Source: Bremia lactucae (taxonomy: Eukaryota; Oomycota; Peronosporomycetes; Peronosporales; Peronosporaceae). Taken from it: a stretch of DNA of 64,000 nucleotides. Location: NCBI RefSeq assembly GCF_004359215.1, contig NC_090610.1:9331132-9395131 (forward strand), given 5' to 3'. Positions 1-10,589 of the stretch are shown here, piece by piece. The notes under the pieces were generated by a model. That model saw nothing but the letters and a program-made list of their open reading frames with translations, had not been told where the DNA came from and made no database searches. Made by a program: the position numbers and the translations under genes. Within the stretch, counting starts at the first letter, position 1, and every line of letters begins with the position of its first letter.

Positions 1-745
1 GGGTCATTACGAGTGATCGTGTTGCATAGTTCACGTCAAACGTTTGGAACTCGCTAAAGGCCATTAAGGGGGTTAAGCTTTCAATGACTACAGCTCTCCG
101 TCCGCAGGCTGACAGTCCGACAGAGCGTCAGAATTTAATTTTGGAAGATGTGCTACGCTGCATGGTGTTGTGACCAGGGCGACGACTGGTCGACTTATCT
201 TGGTACAATAGAGTTTGCCCATGCAACTCTTGTGAGCAAGTCAACATAGCTTTTACCGTTTGAGATCAACACGGGGCGACAGGTCGACAATGCTATTTCT
301 GGAATTTTTAGTATCGCGGGAAAGAAGCTTCCTGTTGCCGAGTACGCAAAAAGATTTGCAGACAAGAGATCATTAAAATTGCGCTAGGCAACTTTGCCAG
401 GGCTCAAGAGAATCAAAAGGAATACCAAGCTTAAACATCGACCTGTTTAGTCATTTCGTCTCAAACCCTACGAGATTCAGCACTCACCCGATCCCAAAAG
501 TAGTGTCGGTAATACTAGATCATGAAACCGGTAGTGAATTGCACATCGTAGAAGCGTTGGTAAAAAGGCGTCTCTACAACAAACAGCCCGAAAGGCTTGT
601 TAAATGGCACGGACATCACGAGTCAACCTGGGAAAAGAAAACAAAATTTTGCATGTTGCGCATTGGCGGGACCTGGTACAAGACTTCAAAATTTGCCAAC
701 GCGAAATTATCTCGGGGAGGGTGTAGGGCGCGATACGCCAGCTAA
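1..745 (+). pseudogene. Ty3/gypsy integrase C-terminus plus chromodomain, remnant
   Basis: This is the end of a retrotransposon pol gene cut by the window edge. Around 85-165 a frame reads like the integrase core (PQADSPTERQNLILEDVLRC, resembling the usual HPQxDGQTERxNxxLEDxLR block). Around 465-500 it reads KPYEIQHSPDPK, the usual linker before a chromodomain. From about 545 it reads RRLYNKQPERLVKWHGHHESTWE, with the hallmark VKW and W-E aromatic positions. Chromodomains in this position are typical of chromoviruses and are thought to guide integration. Several frames must be combined, so the copy is dead. No LTR was identified for it. Confidence 0.75.
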
Positions 746-1046
746 CGACGAAAATTGCCGACTCAAGATCGTGATCGCGTATATGGATGGCGACCAAAGG
801 ACAAAACCTTTTTAAGTAGATAATGTCGGCATCAATGGAATCTAGCGAGGAATCAAGTAAAGAATCCGGCAAGAAAATCCGTAGGCTTGGAGTAGCACAT
901 AGATGAGAGCTAAGGACCTGACAAACGATTGTGCTTTTAGTTTTTACCAGCTCGGATACTACAACTTGAACTATGCGGAATTACTTCCTTGTCCTCATGT
1001 CCCAGTGCTCTAAAGTCCCGGGCATCATTCTAATTACTTCACTTAC
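746..1046. other. Unassigned stretch after chromodomain remnant
   Basis: No gene is convincing here. The piece around 1008-1033 (GCTCTAAAGTCCCGGGCATCA) recurs in slightly changed form at 3091-3113, again just before an LTR-A copy on the minus strand. It is probably repeat-derived flank. Confidence 0.4.
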
Positions 1047-1125
1047 ATAATTGACCATCTCCTTATGTACACAAAGTGTACATAACGGGGACTGTGCAAC
1101 ATTATAGCAACTTTAACCCCCTTCG
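1047..1125 (-). repeat. LTR-A fragment
   Basis: The sequence is the reverse complement of the first ~80 bases of LTR-A as seen at 22518, 24744 and 47338: the TTAATTGACCATCC-like block, the TGTAC/GTACA hairpin, and the stretch reading toward TGTAACG. It sits directly beside the plus-strand aORF-A, as the 3' LTR does in A1. Confidence 0.7.
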
Positions 1126-1231
1126 CCACCCCCTTCCCTTCAAGAAGAGGACAGAGGAACAGCGAGCGGCTTTACGCTCTGCTTAGTTCTCTCATTCACT
1201 CTTGATACCTATGTCTTACACGGGGCCGAAT

Positions 1232-2269
1232 ATGCCACTTAAAAGGCGCAAAGTTGGTGGGTCGTCTGCAACCACGCACAAAGCGCACGCGCCGCGTTGA
1301 CATGCCGTCGGCGCCTAGTGCCACAGTTACAACGTCGAAAGCTACTGCTGATGTCGCGTTAACCGGGCTAAATGATCCATCCCACTTTCATACTGAGGAT
1401 GTCGATTCTTCGTTTATTTTTGTCTACAACGAGTCGACACCGCTGCCATTACCGCATAGTAGTGATGAGGACAGCGAGCTAATTAGAAAAAATGATGGCG
1501 CTTTATTGCCAGCACGCATGCTCCTAACACATAGACAACAAAGTATTTCAATGCTGTCTTGTCGTCTGCCCTTGGCTAGCGCAGCGACCCTTAATGAGTA
1601 CACTGCCCACAAAGTCGCAGCTGCTTGTCCGTTGGGTAAAATGACAGCGTCTATTTCACAGACCATTATTCATAAAGGGTCTGAAGTTGAAGAGCCTGAA
1701 CGTAAAGCTCCACCGACAACACGTAAACGTGCTCAGTCGATGTCACAAGCCAGTCGTTTTGAACGTGGCCTTGCGGTGGCATATCGCTGAATCCCCCTCC
1801 ATCTCAATGGCCTCGTGCAAATGTGCCAAGATCGTCGCTCCTAGAGCGCGCTCTTCTAAACGCACATAATTATAATGGCGTCTTTAAGTCATGGAGGTCT
1901 CTGCGAAAATCGCTTCAGCTGATTTTCCCGATCCCGGTCGTGTTGCGTTCAAATGAAACGCCCGACCAATACGAGGCGGAATTCACGCGCCGCATTCATC
2001 CGCATTCCGATGCAGTGAAAGAAAGAATGGGCGGTACTGTACCCCTGTTTCTTCTCACAACGCTACTTCTGCTAGTCCATTTCAGATTGGCAAAGAAGCC
2101 TCAGCTACTGCTCCTTTTCATAGGCAGCCTGTTAAGCGCTGCCGGGCAACGTATTGCGGATCTCGGGGCTCAAGTCTTGCGACTGACCTCGGATCTTTAT
2201 GATGTCCGAGGGAAGGATCGCCAAAGTTATGAACGCCTGAAGACTCGCTTGGACCTTCTGGAAAAATAA
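1232..2269 (+). pseudogene. aORF-A copy 1: antisense-type ORF of LTR-A element
   Basis: A protein-like reading frame of unknown function that runs opposite to the neighbouring LTR-A fragment. Its homologue is the minus-strand frame 24612-23975 inside element A1. Shared blocks include KRTRRV, DPSHF, YNESTPLP, PHSSD, KAPPTTR, SQASR and the RALL.AHNYNG block. After a low-complexity Ser/Thr/Pro/acidic region it continues past 1823 into DQYEAEFTRRIHPHSD, a short hydrophobic run (LFLLTTLLLLV), and a C-terminal coiled-coil-like stretch near 2150-2265 (LGAQVLRL, SYERLKTRLDLLEK). There is a frameshift between 1790 and 1823, and the first ATG (1232) is out of frame with the conserved body. No known domain was recognised. 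Confidence 0.55.
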
Positions 2270-2734
2270 TGCTGAAGGACCCGTGTTAATCGCGTGATAT
2301 CCCTCGCTCTCCGAGTCATTTCGTGGTGGGAGGAGTCATTCGGCTGGAAGTTTTTGGCCTTCTCCATCTAAAGAAATATTCATCAACTATGATCTACCTT
2401 CTAGGTGTTTATTTCATGTAACGATACATTTCGTTACCTCACCCCTCTCTTAAGCGACATTCATTCTGAATGGCATTGGATAGAGTGGTCACTAAAAGAA
2501 TACTTACTAAAAATGATGTTGATTGGTTAGAGCCATCATTTCAATTTTATCGCATGGTTAACAAGTCCATTCGGTGTGCGAACAGTAAGGCACCTTCGGC
2601 TGCGGTTCATGTAGCCGCGAGTACAGCATTATTGTCTCTTGCGGCAAACGTTCCGTCTGCAGTAGTATCGTTCTTCTCCCGCAACACTAGATGTTGCGGG
2701 TGCACGTGGTAATTTACCACGTGAATGCGACCCC
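2270..2734. other. Unassigned spacer with two tandem hairpins
   Basis: No gene is recognised. Two short perfect hairpins lie side by side. One is 2678-2700 (9-bp arms CCCGCAACA/TGTTGCGGG, 5-base loop). The other is 2703-2723 (10-bp arms CACGTGGTAA/TTACCACGTG around one base). Confidence 0.5.
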
Positions 2735-3067
2735 TCTTTGGACATGGAAATATTCTAAAAGCTTACCCATTGGTAGATATAGACCATTATATCTACTTTC
2801 TCCGCGGTCCAGTCAGCGATGGACGCGCGCAAAGAGAAAGACAGATAAGACTTTATTACACGTTTTGTATTAGTTTATAATTGAGTTAGTATTAGATTGA
2901 TAGAAATAATAAATACCGTCATCTTTTAACCTTCTTTAAATCAAGTGTTTTAAATAGAATCTTCCTCTGCACGTATTAGTGTACGTGAAGTGACGTGAGG
3001 CACCACTAGCACTGAGGCAGTGCGAAGTGGACTTGTACTGATCCAGTACAAGTCGTCAGTGCCCCGT
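2735..3067 (+). repeat. LTR-B, 5'-truncated copy
   Basis: This matches the 3' three quarters of the complete LTR-B at 16277-16714. Shared blocks are TATAGACCATTATATCTACTT, GACGCGCGCAAAGAGAAAGA, GACTTTATTACA, and the terminal hairpin block ending AGTGCCCCGTT. The final TACA is lost (reads TTCAC). Confidence 0.85.
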
Positions 3068-3139
3068 TTCACTTGCCATCATCTCCCAACGCTCTTAAGT
3101 TCCGGGCATCATTATCAGATAAAAGCAAATAGTAGCTTC

Positions 3140-3669
3140 TGGGCGGGCACGTCTTTATCCGGCCAAGCTCAACTTAAGCACACCATAGCACATCGAGGAA
3201 GTGGTTTGACCAAGTTCTCCCACTTGCAGTGAGGTTATTCGGGTGGGCGCCTTCGTGACCTCACTTAACGCATTAAGTACTTTGATGTTCATGCCGTCAC
3301 AAGAGCGGTAAACCGGCTTCTCGTGCGCACTTATCAGGTAGGAAGTAGTTTACAGACTAATTTATATTTAATTGTAATAAATATTAATTCCTATTTGAAC
3401 TAATACTAAAATGTCATCTCTGTAGATTGACTTTAAAATGTATTGTGATCGTATCTTTCTGTATTCCTCGCATAACGGATGACGCGTGGGCGTCATCCCG
3501 TCAAATGTAAAAGCACATACATGCATCGCACATACAAGGGTGGGTCACAATGTGAACTACACTCAAGTGGTGGGTATAATTACTATACTTAAGTAATTGA
3601 CCATCCCCTTAAGCACACAAAGTGTACTTAACGGGGAGTGTAACATTAAGACAACTTTAGCCCGGTCTA
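3140..3669 (-). repeat. LTR-A, degenerate solo LTR
   Basis: The reverse complement of LTR-A can be followed over its full length, from TGGGCGGGCACG (the end of LTR-A is CGTGCCCGCCTACA in the 47338-47892 copy) to AACTTTAGCCCGG at the beginning of the LTR. The GATGACG..CGTCATC hairpin is kept at 3478-3500. No internal sequence adjoins it, so it is best read as a solo LTR with a mutated terminus. Confidence 0.75.
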
Positions 3670-3675
3670 CCGTCA

Positions 3676-3930
3676 TTGATAGCCACTTGGACTAACACAA
3701 CATTTGGAAGTGCGTAAATGAAAAAAGGATGAGTCACGACGAGAGGAACAGCGCAGGATGTAGCACATGTTCACACAACGATCCTCAGCACACATTTGTC
3801 GCAGTGCGAGTCTCCTTGTACCAACCTAAGTACACTTATCATCTTCTTTAACGTGCTGCAGATTACCAAGGTACATATTGTGTACGAGCAGGCCCAGACA
3901 AGGTAAAAATCGGTAAAGGAATGGCCAATC
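3676..3930 (-). repeat. Duplicated segment R1, copy 1 (possible old exon)
   Basis: The segment has a diverged partner at 55484-55720. On the minus strand both copies keep a similar protein frame (LVICST...ISV.RL.QG.S.CDK..LRIV). This suggests an old coding exon more than an arbitrary repeat. The family was not recognised. It abuts an LTR-A copy on the left and pol debris on the right. Confidence 0.5.
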
Positions 3931-3957
3931 CCACGGCATCTCAGGATTTGCGCCAAT

Positions 3958-5200
3958 TCATAGGGGCTCGCCAATTACTTGCATAAATATAGCAAGAACT
4001 ATGTTGAGAAAACTAAATCATTAGCTGACCTCCTTAAAAGGACGCAGAATGGGCTTGGCTAAAAAAAAGATGATGCGTTCACATCAGTGAAGCAATCTCT
4101 TGTAGGGGCACCGGTCTTGGCATTGCCAGACGCGGATAAGCCCTTTAGCGTCGTATGCGATGCAATTAATCTTACAAACGGTAGAGCACTCATGCGAAAG
4201 GATGACAAGGGCGTTGACCGTGTCATCTCTTATCAGTCCCAGCTTTTAATAGCCGCGGAATTGAATTACCTTGTGCAGAACAAGGAGCTACTTTCAATAA
4301 AGTTTACTCTTGCCAAGTTTCGAGGGCACCTATTGGGCACCAAAATATTCGTGGTTTATACGGATCACGCATCGTTGGGGACCGCAATACACTCACCGTA
4401 CCGGTCGCTTCGAATGGAAAATGGCTTATGTTTTTCTCTGAATTCAATCTCAAAGATGAATACAAGCCGAGTAAGTTGAATGTCTTGGCTGATGCTTTAT
4501 CGCACAGACCAGACTTCGAGGTAAGACAACCAGAAAAGTGTGTCTCGCGCTAAGGCATAAGTTGAGTCGTCAACGTTGGCAGCCATGAAGGCATACAATG
4601 TAACGAGCTCGTTAGCCTATGAAATAAAAGAGAACTACCGTCAGGACGAACATTGTCGCCTGCTGTTAAATTACTTCGGCGCTCAAAAGGTATCACTTCC
4701 GTCGCACCTGAAAGCTAAGCTGAATCGCTTTAGCTACAGCGATGGCCTGTCATGGCATCAGCTGTCACCTTGTGATACCATGAGAATCTATGTGCCTCAT
4801 GACACAGGTCTCAAGTTGATGATTCTTCACGAGCTCCAAAATGCATCATCTAATTGTCATCTGGGCCGTAAAATACATATTTAAAAGCGTCCGAGAATTT
4901 CTGGTGGCCACACTTAAACAGATGGGGGGCCAAGTATATTCGCTCTTGCAAACAGTGTCAGCGCGTTAAGTGTGCACCGTCCAGCAGTGCGCCACTGAAC
5001 CGCTTCCGATTCCAACCGATTTTTGAAAGTTGGTAAGTCTAAACTTCATGTTCGGCATGCCGACCGACCTCAAGGGTCAGACGGGGCTCGTTGTCTTTGT
5101 AGACAGACTGAGCAAAATGATGCATTAAGCACCATGTACAACATCGATCACAGGCAAGGAGGTAGCTCTTCTGTTCCTGGATCATGTATACCGACTACAC
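3958..5200 (+). pseudogene. gypsy pol fragment: RT tail, RNase H, integrase
   Basis: The reading starts in the RT thumb region (GLANYLHKYSKNY at about 3965). RNase H follows at 4087-4479, with VVCDA, YTDHASL and KYKPSKLNVLADALS (about 4460-4500) in frame-shifted pieces. The integrase zinc-binding region follows: its His pair lies in 4576-4884, and CKQCQRVK is near 4947. Then comes a core piece, FMFGMPTDLKGQ..VVFVDRLSKM (about 5046-5125). At least three frameshifts and the stop after RLSKMMH show it is inactive. It is closest in wording to the D family pol, but lacks LTRs here. Confidence 0.8.
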
Positions 5201-5333
5201 TGGACCCTCACCCGATCGACGCTCGACCCACAGTCGGCGTCACCATCGGTCTCCATAGATGGATGGGGGTATATGACCTCATTTGGGTCTACATACCGTT
5301 TCAAACGACTCAAGTCAAATACGGAGTGCGTCT
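5201..5333. other. Junction of oppositely oriented pol fragments
   Basis: No gene is recognised. Plus-strand integrase debris ends to the left and minus-strand integrase debris begins to the right. Confidence 0.4.
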
Positions 5334-6100
5334 TCATATACGGGGAAGGTTGAGCCTATAATTTAGGTCTCCAACCTCTTCTACCACCGTGAAGGGTCCA
5401 ACGAAACGCGGCAACAACTTTGTAGTACCTCTAGGTGATACATAACTTTTTTTTAAATAAGATAGCAGTAATTTATAGTATTTTTTCTCCCACTCTAAAG
5501 CGCTCATTTTGGCGATTATTGTGGTCAGCATATTCCTATTTTTATTGTCCTGTGCGCTTGCCATTGCGTCATGGACTTTTCATAATATGGCTAATCGCTC
5601 ATTCACAAAGCGTTGAGCTTCGCTCACGCTTTTAGCATCAAACTCGCCAATGCCACCGCGGAGAGGTCGGTCATAGGGCGTAGTTTTATTAACTACTACT
5701 AAACTGGCAGGGTCACTAAGGCAAGTTTCTATCGTTGAGATGATGCCCTCGCGGGTCATCGTTACATTGACGAAACTATATCCCTCTTTCGCACGGGGCC
5801 AACTGAGGGGCCATCCCTCACTAAGACTTGAGGTGCGCACAAACGGGACTGACCTCCGAGGATGGCGCAGTCCGTTCATATAAATGATGCCTCACCCGTA
5901 CTGTCGTGGACACTGTTATTATAGCGAAGTTCACAAAGGGCAACTATTTGCTCCAACCTTTGGGTTTGCTATCGTGCGTAAGACATCCACCACGACCCGA
6001 ATGGCACGTTCTGTTTGGCCATCGGTATGAGAATGACCTACGGTCGACACGTGGAGCTTGCAACCTGGTAGATCAAATACATGTTGCCAGAAACCTGACC
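5334..6100 (-). pseudogene. gypsy integrase fragment, minus strand
   Basis: Reading from 6100 leftwards: FWQHVFDLPGCKLHVS, then GHSHTDGQTERAIRVVVDVL, the DDE-core end with the conserved DGQTER block. NGLRHPRRSVPF follows near 5875. The C-terminal barrel is in 5564-5334, with TKLLPRFVGPFTVVEEVGD..YRLNLP, the GPF/Y-type motif. Stops around 5600 and 5880 break it. It ends before any chromodomain. Confidence 0.8.
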
Positions 6101-6128
6101 TAGAATGTGGATCCCTTCCGATACAAAA

Positions 6129-7527
6129 TGGACTCAGGCAAGGTCGACTATGAGTGCAAGTCGAATGAAATGGCCGACTCGGGAAGAACTGAACAGACGC
6201 CTGATCATCGTCAGGCGGCAGACTACAAGCCTTCGAATGAGGAGGCTCATTCGAGTAGACGTGCTGGTAGCATGCGACGTTGAGGATGATTCCACATCGC
6301 CAGCAGAGTCTCCCGTGCCGTCATCCGAACATATTTCTGTGCGTGATGATGACGATGTCGTAAGCCATCGTAATAAAAGTGTTGTGGCACCCCTGCTTCA
6401 GTGGGTACCACTCAGGGATTCGTAAGTACTAAAAAATTCCATCTTCGCCAGAGAAGAAGCCGTGGCTTTTGCCTAAACAGCTAATTAATAGCTTGTTTGA
6501 AAAAACTACTCGTCACAATAAATATCCCTTGTTTATTGCGACAAAGCTAGATGGCCTTGATACCAGCGCGAAGAACTTTCGCGCTGAGGAAGATTTTTAT
6601 CTCGATGCTTTTTTAGGCATCGATGGTATAGTGGCATCACTCAGCGAGATAAAATCTTGCTGATGCATGTCTGGAGCACGTTCATTCGCAATTTCAAAGA
6701 CATTGGACGGGAAGTCTGGCTTCAAAGACTTAACGCGATTCGCGTTAAGTTTGAAAAACGAACTTCAACAGGTGCAAGGTATAAATTGCATCGTGAGGCA
6801 GGACTTCCATGCTTCACGCGGGTTGATCCCTGTTCATGTTTCATTGACAAGAAGCGAGTAAAACTGGTTTTCATTCCCTTTCTTCGCCCTAGGGTTGGAC
6901 TCGCATCGCTATTGAGGTGTGCGAAGCGATTGACGTTTTGCAATCAATTTACAGGCGCCAGAGGCGCGTGTTTTCGAATGGACCATCTGATCCGTCAAAT
7001 GAATCTCGTCATACTGACGAACGAAGCCCTCAACGTCAACAATCAGCTGGGAACGAGGCTCCCAGCTGTCATAAGAAGGTGGATAACCGCGCCAGCGAAC
7101 AAGATAACTCGTTCGCTGCCCTTTCACATCACAGTGGTTTTTGATACGTTCCGCAAGGAATCGTTGACAACTGTGGGAATACACTAATGGTTGTGGTAGA
7201 GAAGGAAAAATCAGATTTGAACCGTGTGTCAGATCTAGAGTCGAAGATCGACAAACTCGTAACTCCCTCCATAAATTGGAGAAGGGACTTGATCACGTGC
7301 GCGGTAAGCGTCGCTCGTTGAAGCAGACGGTGCAGGCTCACTATATCGAACGGTGGAAAACCGTTCGAAGAGTGCGTACTTTATGTTGGAGTACGAACGA
7401 AAATATCACGCTCTTCGTGATGAGCTGTCGTCAGCTCAACCAGGTTTCGAGGATCTTCAGATCCGACATGAGAATCGCCAGATTGAGCATGAGAATCTGG
7501 TTCGTGACCACAAGAATATTTAGGGAT
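6129..7527 (+). pseudogene. aORF-B copy 1: ORF antisense to family B pol
   Basis: A protein-like frame of unknown function on the strand opposite to the integrase/chromodomain of the same element (minus, 8335-6909). It begins at an ATG (MDSGKVDYECKSNEMADSG) and is Ser/Asp/Glu-rich at first (SPAESPVPSSEHISVRDDDD, about 6285-6355). It then reads KYPLFIATKLDGLD (about 6520-6560), SGARSFAISKTLD (about 6667-6705), then a basic-acidic stretch over the chromodomain region (SESRHTDERSP-like, AGNEAPSCHKKVDN, about 7000-7090). It ends in a coiled-coil-like tail (MLEYERKYHALRDELSSA and following, about 7383-7520). Frameshifts and two stops near 6660 break it. Homologues lie at 9040-9670 and 55905-57060. 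No known fold was recognised. Confidence 0.55.
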
Positions 7528-8335
7528 TCTTAAGAAGGGTGGTCAGATCCGTTCTCGAAAGAAACCGCGTACTGATCGTACGAACAAAGCCGAACAATGT
7601 AAAATGTAGGATGCGTTCGCATCCTACGTTGCAATTCTATTGTGCACGCATTGCCTCTGCGATGCAGTTCACGGAAAGGCCCAACGAACTTGGGTAGTAG
7701 TTTAGTGCTACCCACATTAATGATTTCACGCTTAGGTAAGTTTACCGAAGAGAGTATTACCAGGTCATTTATGTTAAATTAAAGCACATTTGCTCTTCCA
7801 TGTTTGTCTGCATTCCGGTTCTGACGGTCCACTGCAATATCAATGGAATCCTGTACGAAACGGATTTCTGATTCTCAAACCAGCAAAAACATTTCTGCTG
7901 ACTCATATTTTTTTTCTTTTTCATTGCGCTTTGCACGCACTGTCTTGAGATTCGACATCATTCGCGTCGTTGGTAGCTTTGACGGGGATGAGCATGAGCC
8001 AGAAATGGTTTTGCTCGTGCGAGTCCACCCCCCTTAAACTAGAGCATCCCTCTTATTGAGTAGGTATACGTGGATGGCGTAAGCCATTCACGAAGAACGG
8101 TGTATGCGTCGTGACGCAGGCACCGAATTGTTTATGGCGAATTCGGATACGATTGGAGGTAAACTCGAAGTATCTCTTCGAGTAATTGCGAAGTTTGTGT
8201 ACGAGTGAAGCCAAGTGCTTCATCCCGTGATCCGTTACAACCTCTACCTTTTTTGGCAGAGTGTTGACAGTCCCGGAGTCGATCACAGCCGAAGGCTGCG
8301 CTCAAGTCATTATTAACAAGATATTTTGACCACAT
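6909..8335 (-). pseudogene. Family B integrase C-terminus and chromodomain, copy 1
   Basis: From 8335 leftwards the frame reads LEEILRVYLQSYPNS, then HTPFFVNGLRHPRIPT (about 8100). QDSIDIAVDRQNRNAD follows (about 7850), then NVGSTKLLPKFVGPF (7715-7670) and the RMRTHPTFYI.RL.SYDQYA tail. The chromodomain lies in 7184-6909: YLVRWRGYPPSYDSWEPRSQL. Known chromoviral integrases have this order, with the GPF/Y barrel followed by the chromodomain. Frame changes and a displaced piece near 8200 disable it. The opposite strand carries aORF-B. Confidence 0.8.
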
Positions 8336-8992
8336 GGGTTACCCCGTGAACTTGTCTAGGAACGAGATTCACTGCCGACTTTTGGCAATCTGTGTCCAAA
8401 TCACTTGGAAAACGGTCGTAAATGTCAACTTTGGACGATCGGAAACTAGATGGTCAGACAGAACATATAATTGTATCCTTGAAGACATTCTTCGTGGATA
8501 TCTCCACTCGTTTCCGAGTTGATGCGAGTTCTTGTCGATGACAGAATTTGCCATCAACGACTCGGTGCATACATCAACAAAGCATACAACGTTTTTCGTT
8601 AATGGCTCACGCTATCTAGGTATACCCACATTTTTGAAAGTGATCCTAATTCAAGGAAGGAGACTCGCTCGAGCAATGAACAATCTAGCTGCTCATCACG
8701 CAAAAAATAAAATCAATGCGAAGGAAAAAAAACATTGAAGAAAACAAACCCGGTAATAGCAATGAGGCTATTGCTGACTTTAAAATAATGATGCTGATAT
8801 ACTCAGCAGCGTAAGCAATAATATTGTGAGAACAATGATGCTTTCACTAAAAAGAATAATAATATTGTCGTAGCGCACCAGCCGCACCGAAAAGAAGTAC
8901 TTGAGTCAGCAGGAAAATTCGTGCTGGCTCAACAAGCAGTGGTCTGTTTCGTGCAGAATTCCATTGCTGATGCGGTGGACCGACAGGATTGA
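8334..8992 (+). pseudogene. gypsy integrase fragment, head to head with copy 1
   Basis: A plus-strand integrase piece starts where the minus-strand one ends. It reads LEDILRGYLHSFPS, EFLSMTEFAINDSVH, FFVNGSRYLGIP (8470-8635) and, after AT-rich degenerate sequence, FVQNSIADAVDRQD (about 8945-8990). The matching minus-strand blocks occur at 8335-7840, so the two form an inverted pair centred near 8335. Confidence 0.7.
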
Positions 8993-9039
8993 GGCTTGAC
9001 AATCTGGGTTATTATTTCACACCCGTTTCAGAAAAGTAC

Positions 9040-9670
9040 TGTGTTTGGTGCAAGCTATAAGATGCACCGTTAGTCGAGATAGGCAGGCTTACCGTTCCAT
9101 TCGTGGGGGACTCATGTCCCTGCTGCTTTAAGGATGCAGTCCATGCCCCTTTGGATAAGAACTCCCTTAAAGACCCTCATTGGAGGATGTGCATCTCTTC
9201 CGAGGTGCGTGAAGAGACTGAGAACTTACAATCCTTTTACGAGCATGCGAAGCGCTCGTTTTTCGATAAACTTTATCAAGAAGAGAATGTGTCTCATCGT
9301 ACCGCTGAATGAGACCCCTAACGTTCATAATTAGTGGGAAACGAGGCTCCCAGCTGTCATGCGAGGGTAGATAAACTCTCCAACGAACGAGATAGATCGT
9401 TCGGATTCCTTTCATCTAGCGGTGATTTAAGAAGCATTTCACTATAAACGCTTTTTACCACTCTAGTTCGTCAATGTATATTGAGAGGGAGGAATTTGGG
9501 GCAAAAAAACGAGTTATCGCGATGACCTAAGGCATGACCCCCGGTACTTGCGGGAGGACGTTTGAAACGTCCTCCCGCAAGTAGTTGCGATCGAACAGTT
9601 GTCGAACGAACGGGCGCATCAGTCCCTTCAAGACGAGCTGGTGACAGCTCGCCAAGATATTCTTCCTTGA
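9040..9670 (+). pseudogene. aORF-B copy 2, partial
   Basis: Degenerate homologue of the 6129-7527 frame. It has the AGLP-type start (about 9085), LQSFYEHAKRSFFDKLY (about 9220-9275), GNEAPSCHARVDKLSNERDRSF (about 9340-9400) and a coil piece HQSLQDELVTARQDI (about 9615-9660). The N-terminal part is missing. It overlaps a chromodomain frame on the minus strand at 9415-9167, as in copy 1. Confidence 0.5.
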
Positions 9671-10135
9671 AGGATATAGGGTGAAACGTTATGGCTCGTG
9701 AGAATCAATCTCTGTCCTGGGCCATCAGTCTTTGGCAGATGGCATGGACCGTGCCGGTTTGATTCGAAAGCGGAAGAAGGCTCGTACCGGTGGTATGGGC
9801 GGAGACGTCGGACATAAAACGTGCGCCCGTTCGTTCGACAGCTGTTCGATCGCAACTTCTGCACGGTTTTGCAACTGTTCGTGACAAACATTGTCGGTCG
9901 TCGACGCTAAGTCACGATGACGGGAACGTTCACGATCAACGCATGCATTCTACGAGGTATCTCGATCGTGTATGTACTGCCTAGTCGGTACAGTAAACGA
10001 CACGGGCCTATAAAATTAGGCAATATCTTTTTTAACACATTCGTCACTACATGAATGGGTAGTTTTATCGTTTACAGGAGGACTAAATCGTCAACTTTGA
10101 ATAAAGTACGTTTGTTCTTCTATTGTAATCAGGTC
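9167..10135 (-). pseudogene. Family B integrase C-terminus and chromodomain, copy 2
   Basis: From 10135 leftwards: KNKRTLFKVDDLVLLST (about 10120-10070), LPNFIGPCRLLYRLGSTYTIEIPRRM (a diverged GPF/Y barrel, about 10020-9950), a rearranged piece, then FYVRRLRPYHRYEPSS (about 9820-9770). The chromodomain remnant YLVRWRVYLPSHDSWEPRFPL follows (9415-9330). Stops and a scrambled joint near 9850 make it inactive. Confidence 0.7.
9546..9582. repeat. Perfect 37-bp hairpin
   Basis: 18-bp arms (ACTTGCGGGAGGACGTTT and its complement) around a single base. The hairpin lies in aORF-B copy 2, at the place where copies 1 and 3 have a shorter inverted repeat (CGAACGGT..ACCGTTCG near 7356-7377; similar near 56926). 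Confidence 0.7.
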
Positions 10136-10510
10136 AGGCCTCGCGCCGTGTGCTTCACACATTATAAATCAAAGTTTCCCAAACTTGAAACAAAAGAGTT
10201 ACATCCTTTGAACGCTTGAAAGTGTACTATCGATGCGGCGATAATAGTGGTCATCGTTTTTGACGGTGACGCCGACCCGTACGAGCCTCCAATCGGAGGT
10301 GGAGGTGATCCTCTCCTAGCAGTAGACGCCTGAACGTCTACTAAAACATTGCATTACTAGCAGCTACACGACTAAGTGTAGCTGCTAGCTTTGCAGCATC
10401 GCAGGCTACGAGCACGGGCTTTGATACCATGCACAAAGAAAAAGTTTAGAATTGAAACAAAAACTATTAAGTGCCAACTTACAGAGAAAGAAACATTAGT
10501 ACTTTACATC
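10136..10510. other. Unassigned stretch with two tandem hairpins
   Basis: No gene is recognised, although a plus frame reads DADPYEPPIGGGGDP at about 10268-10312, which could be a pol tail. Two perfect inverted repeats follow each other: 10321-10342 (8-bp arms) and 10357-10388 (13-bp arms CTAGCAGCTACAC/GTGTAGCTGCTAG with a 6-base loop). Confidence 0.4.
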
Positions 10511-10589
10511 AATCACTATAGGACTGGGATGATGTAATTGAGTGTCCTGTTACAAAAAATAATTTCTTATGAAATGAAAAATAAATATT

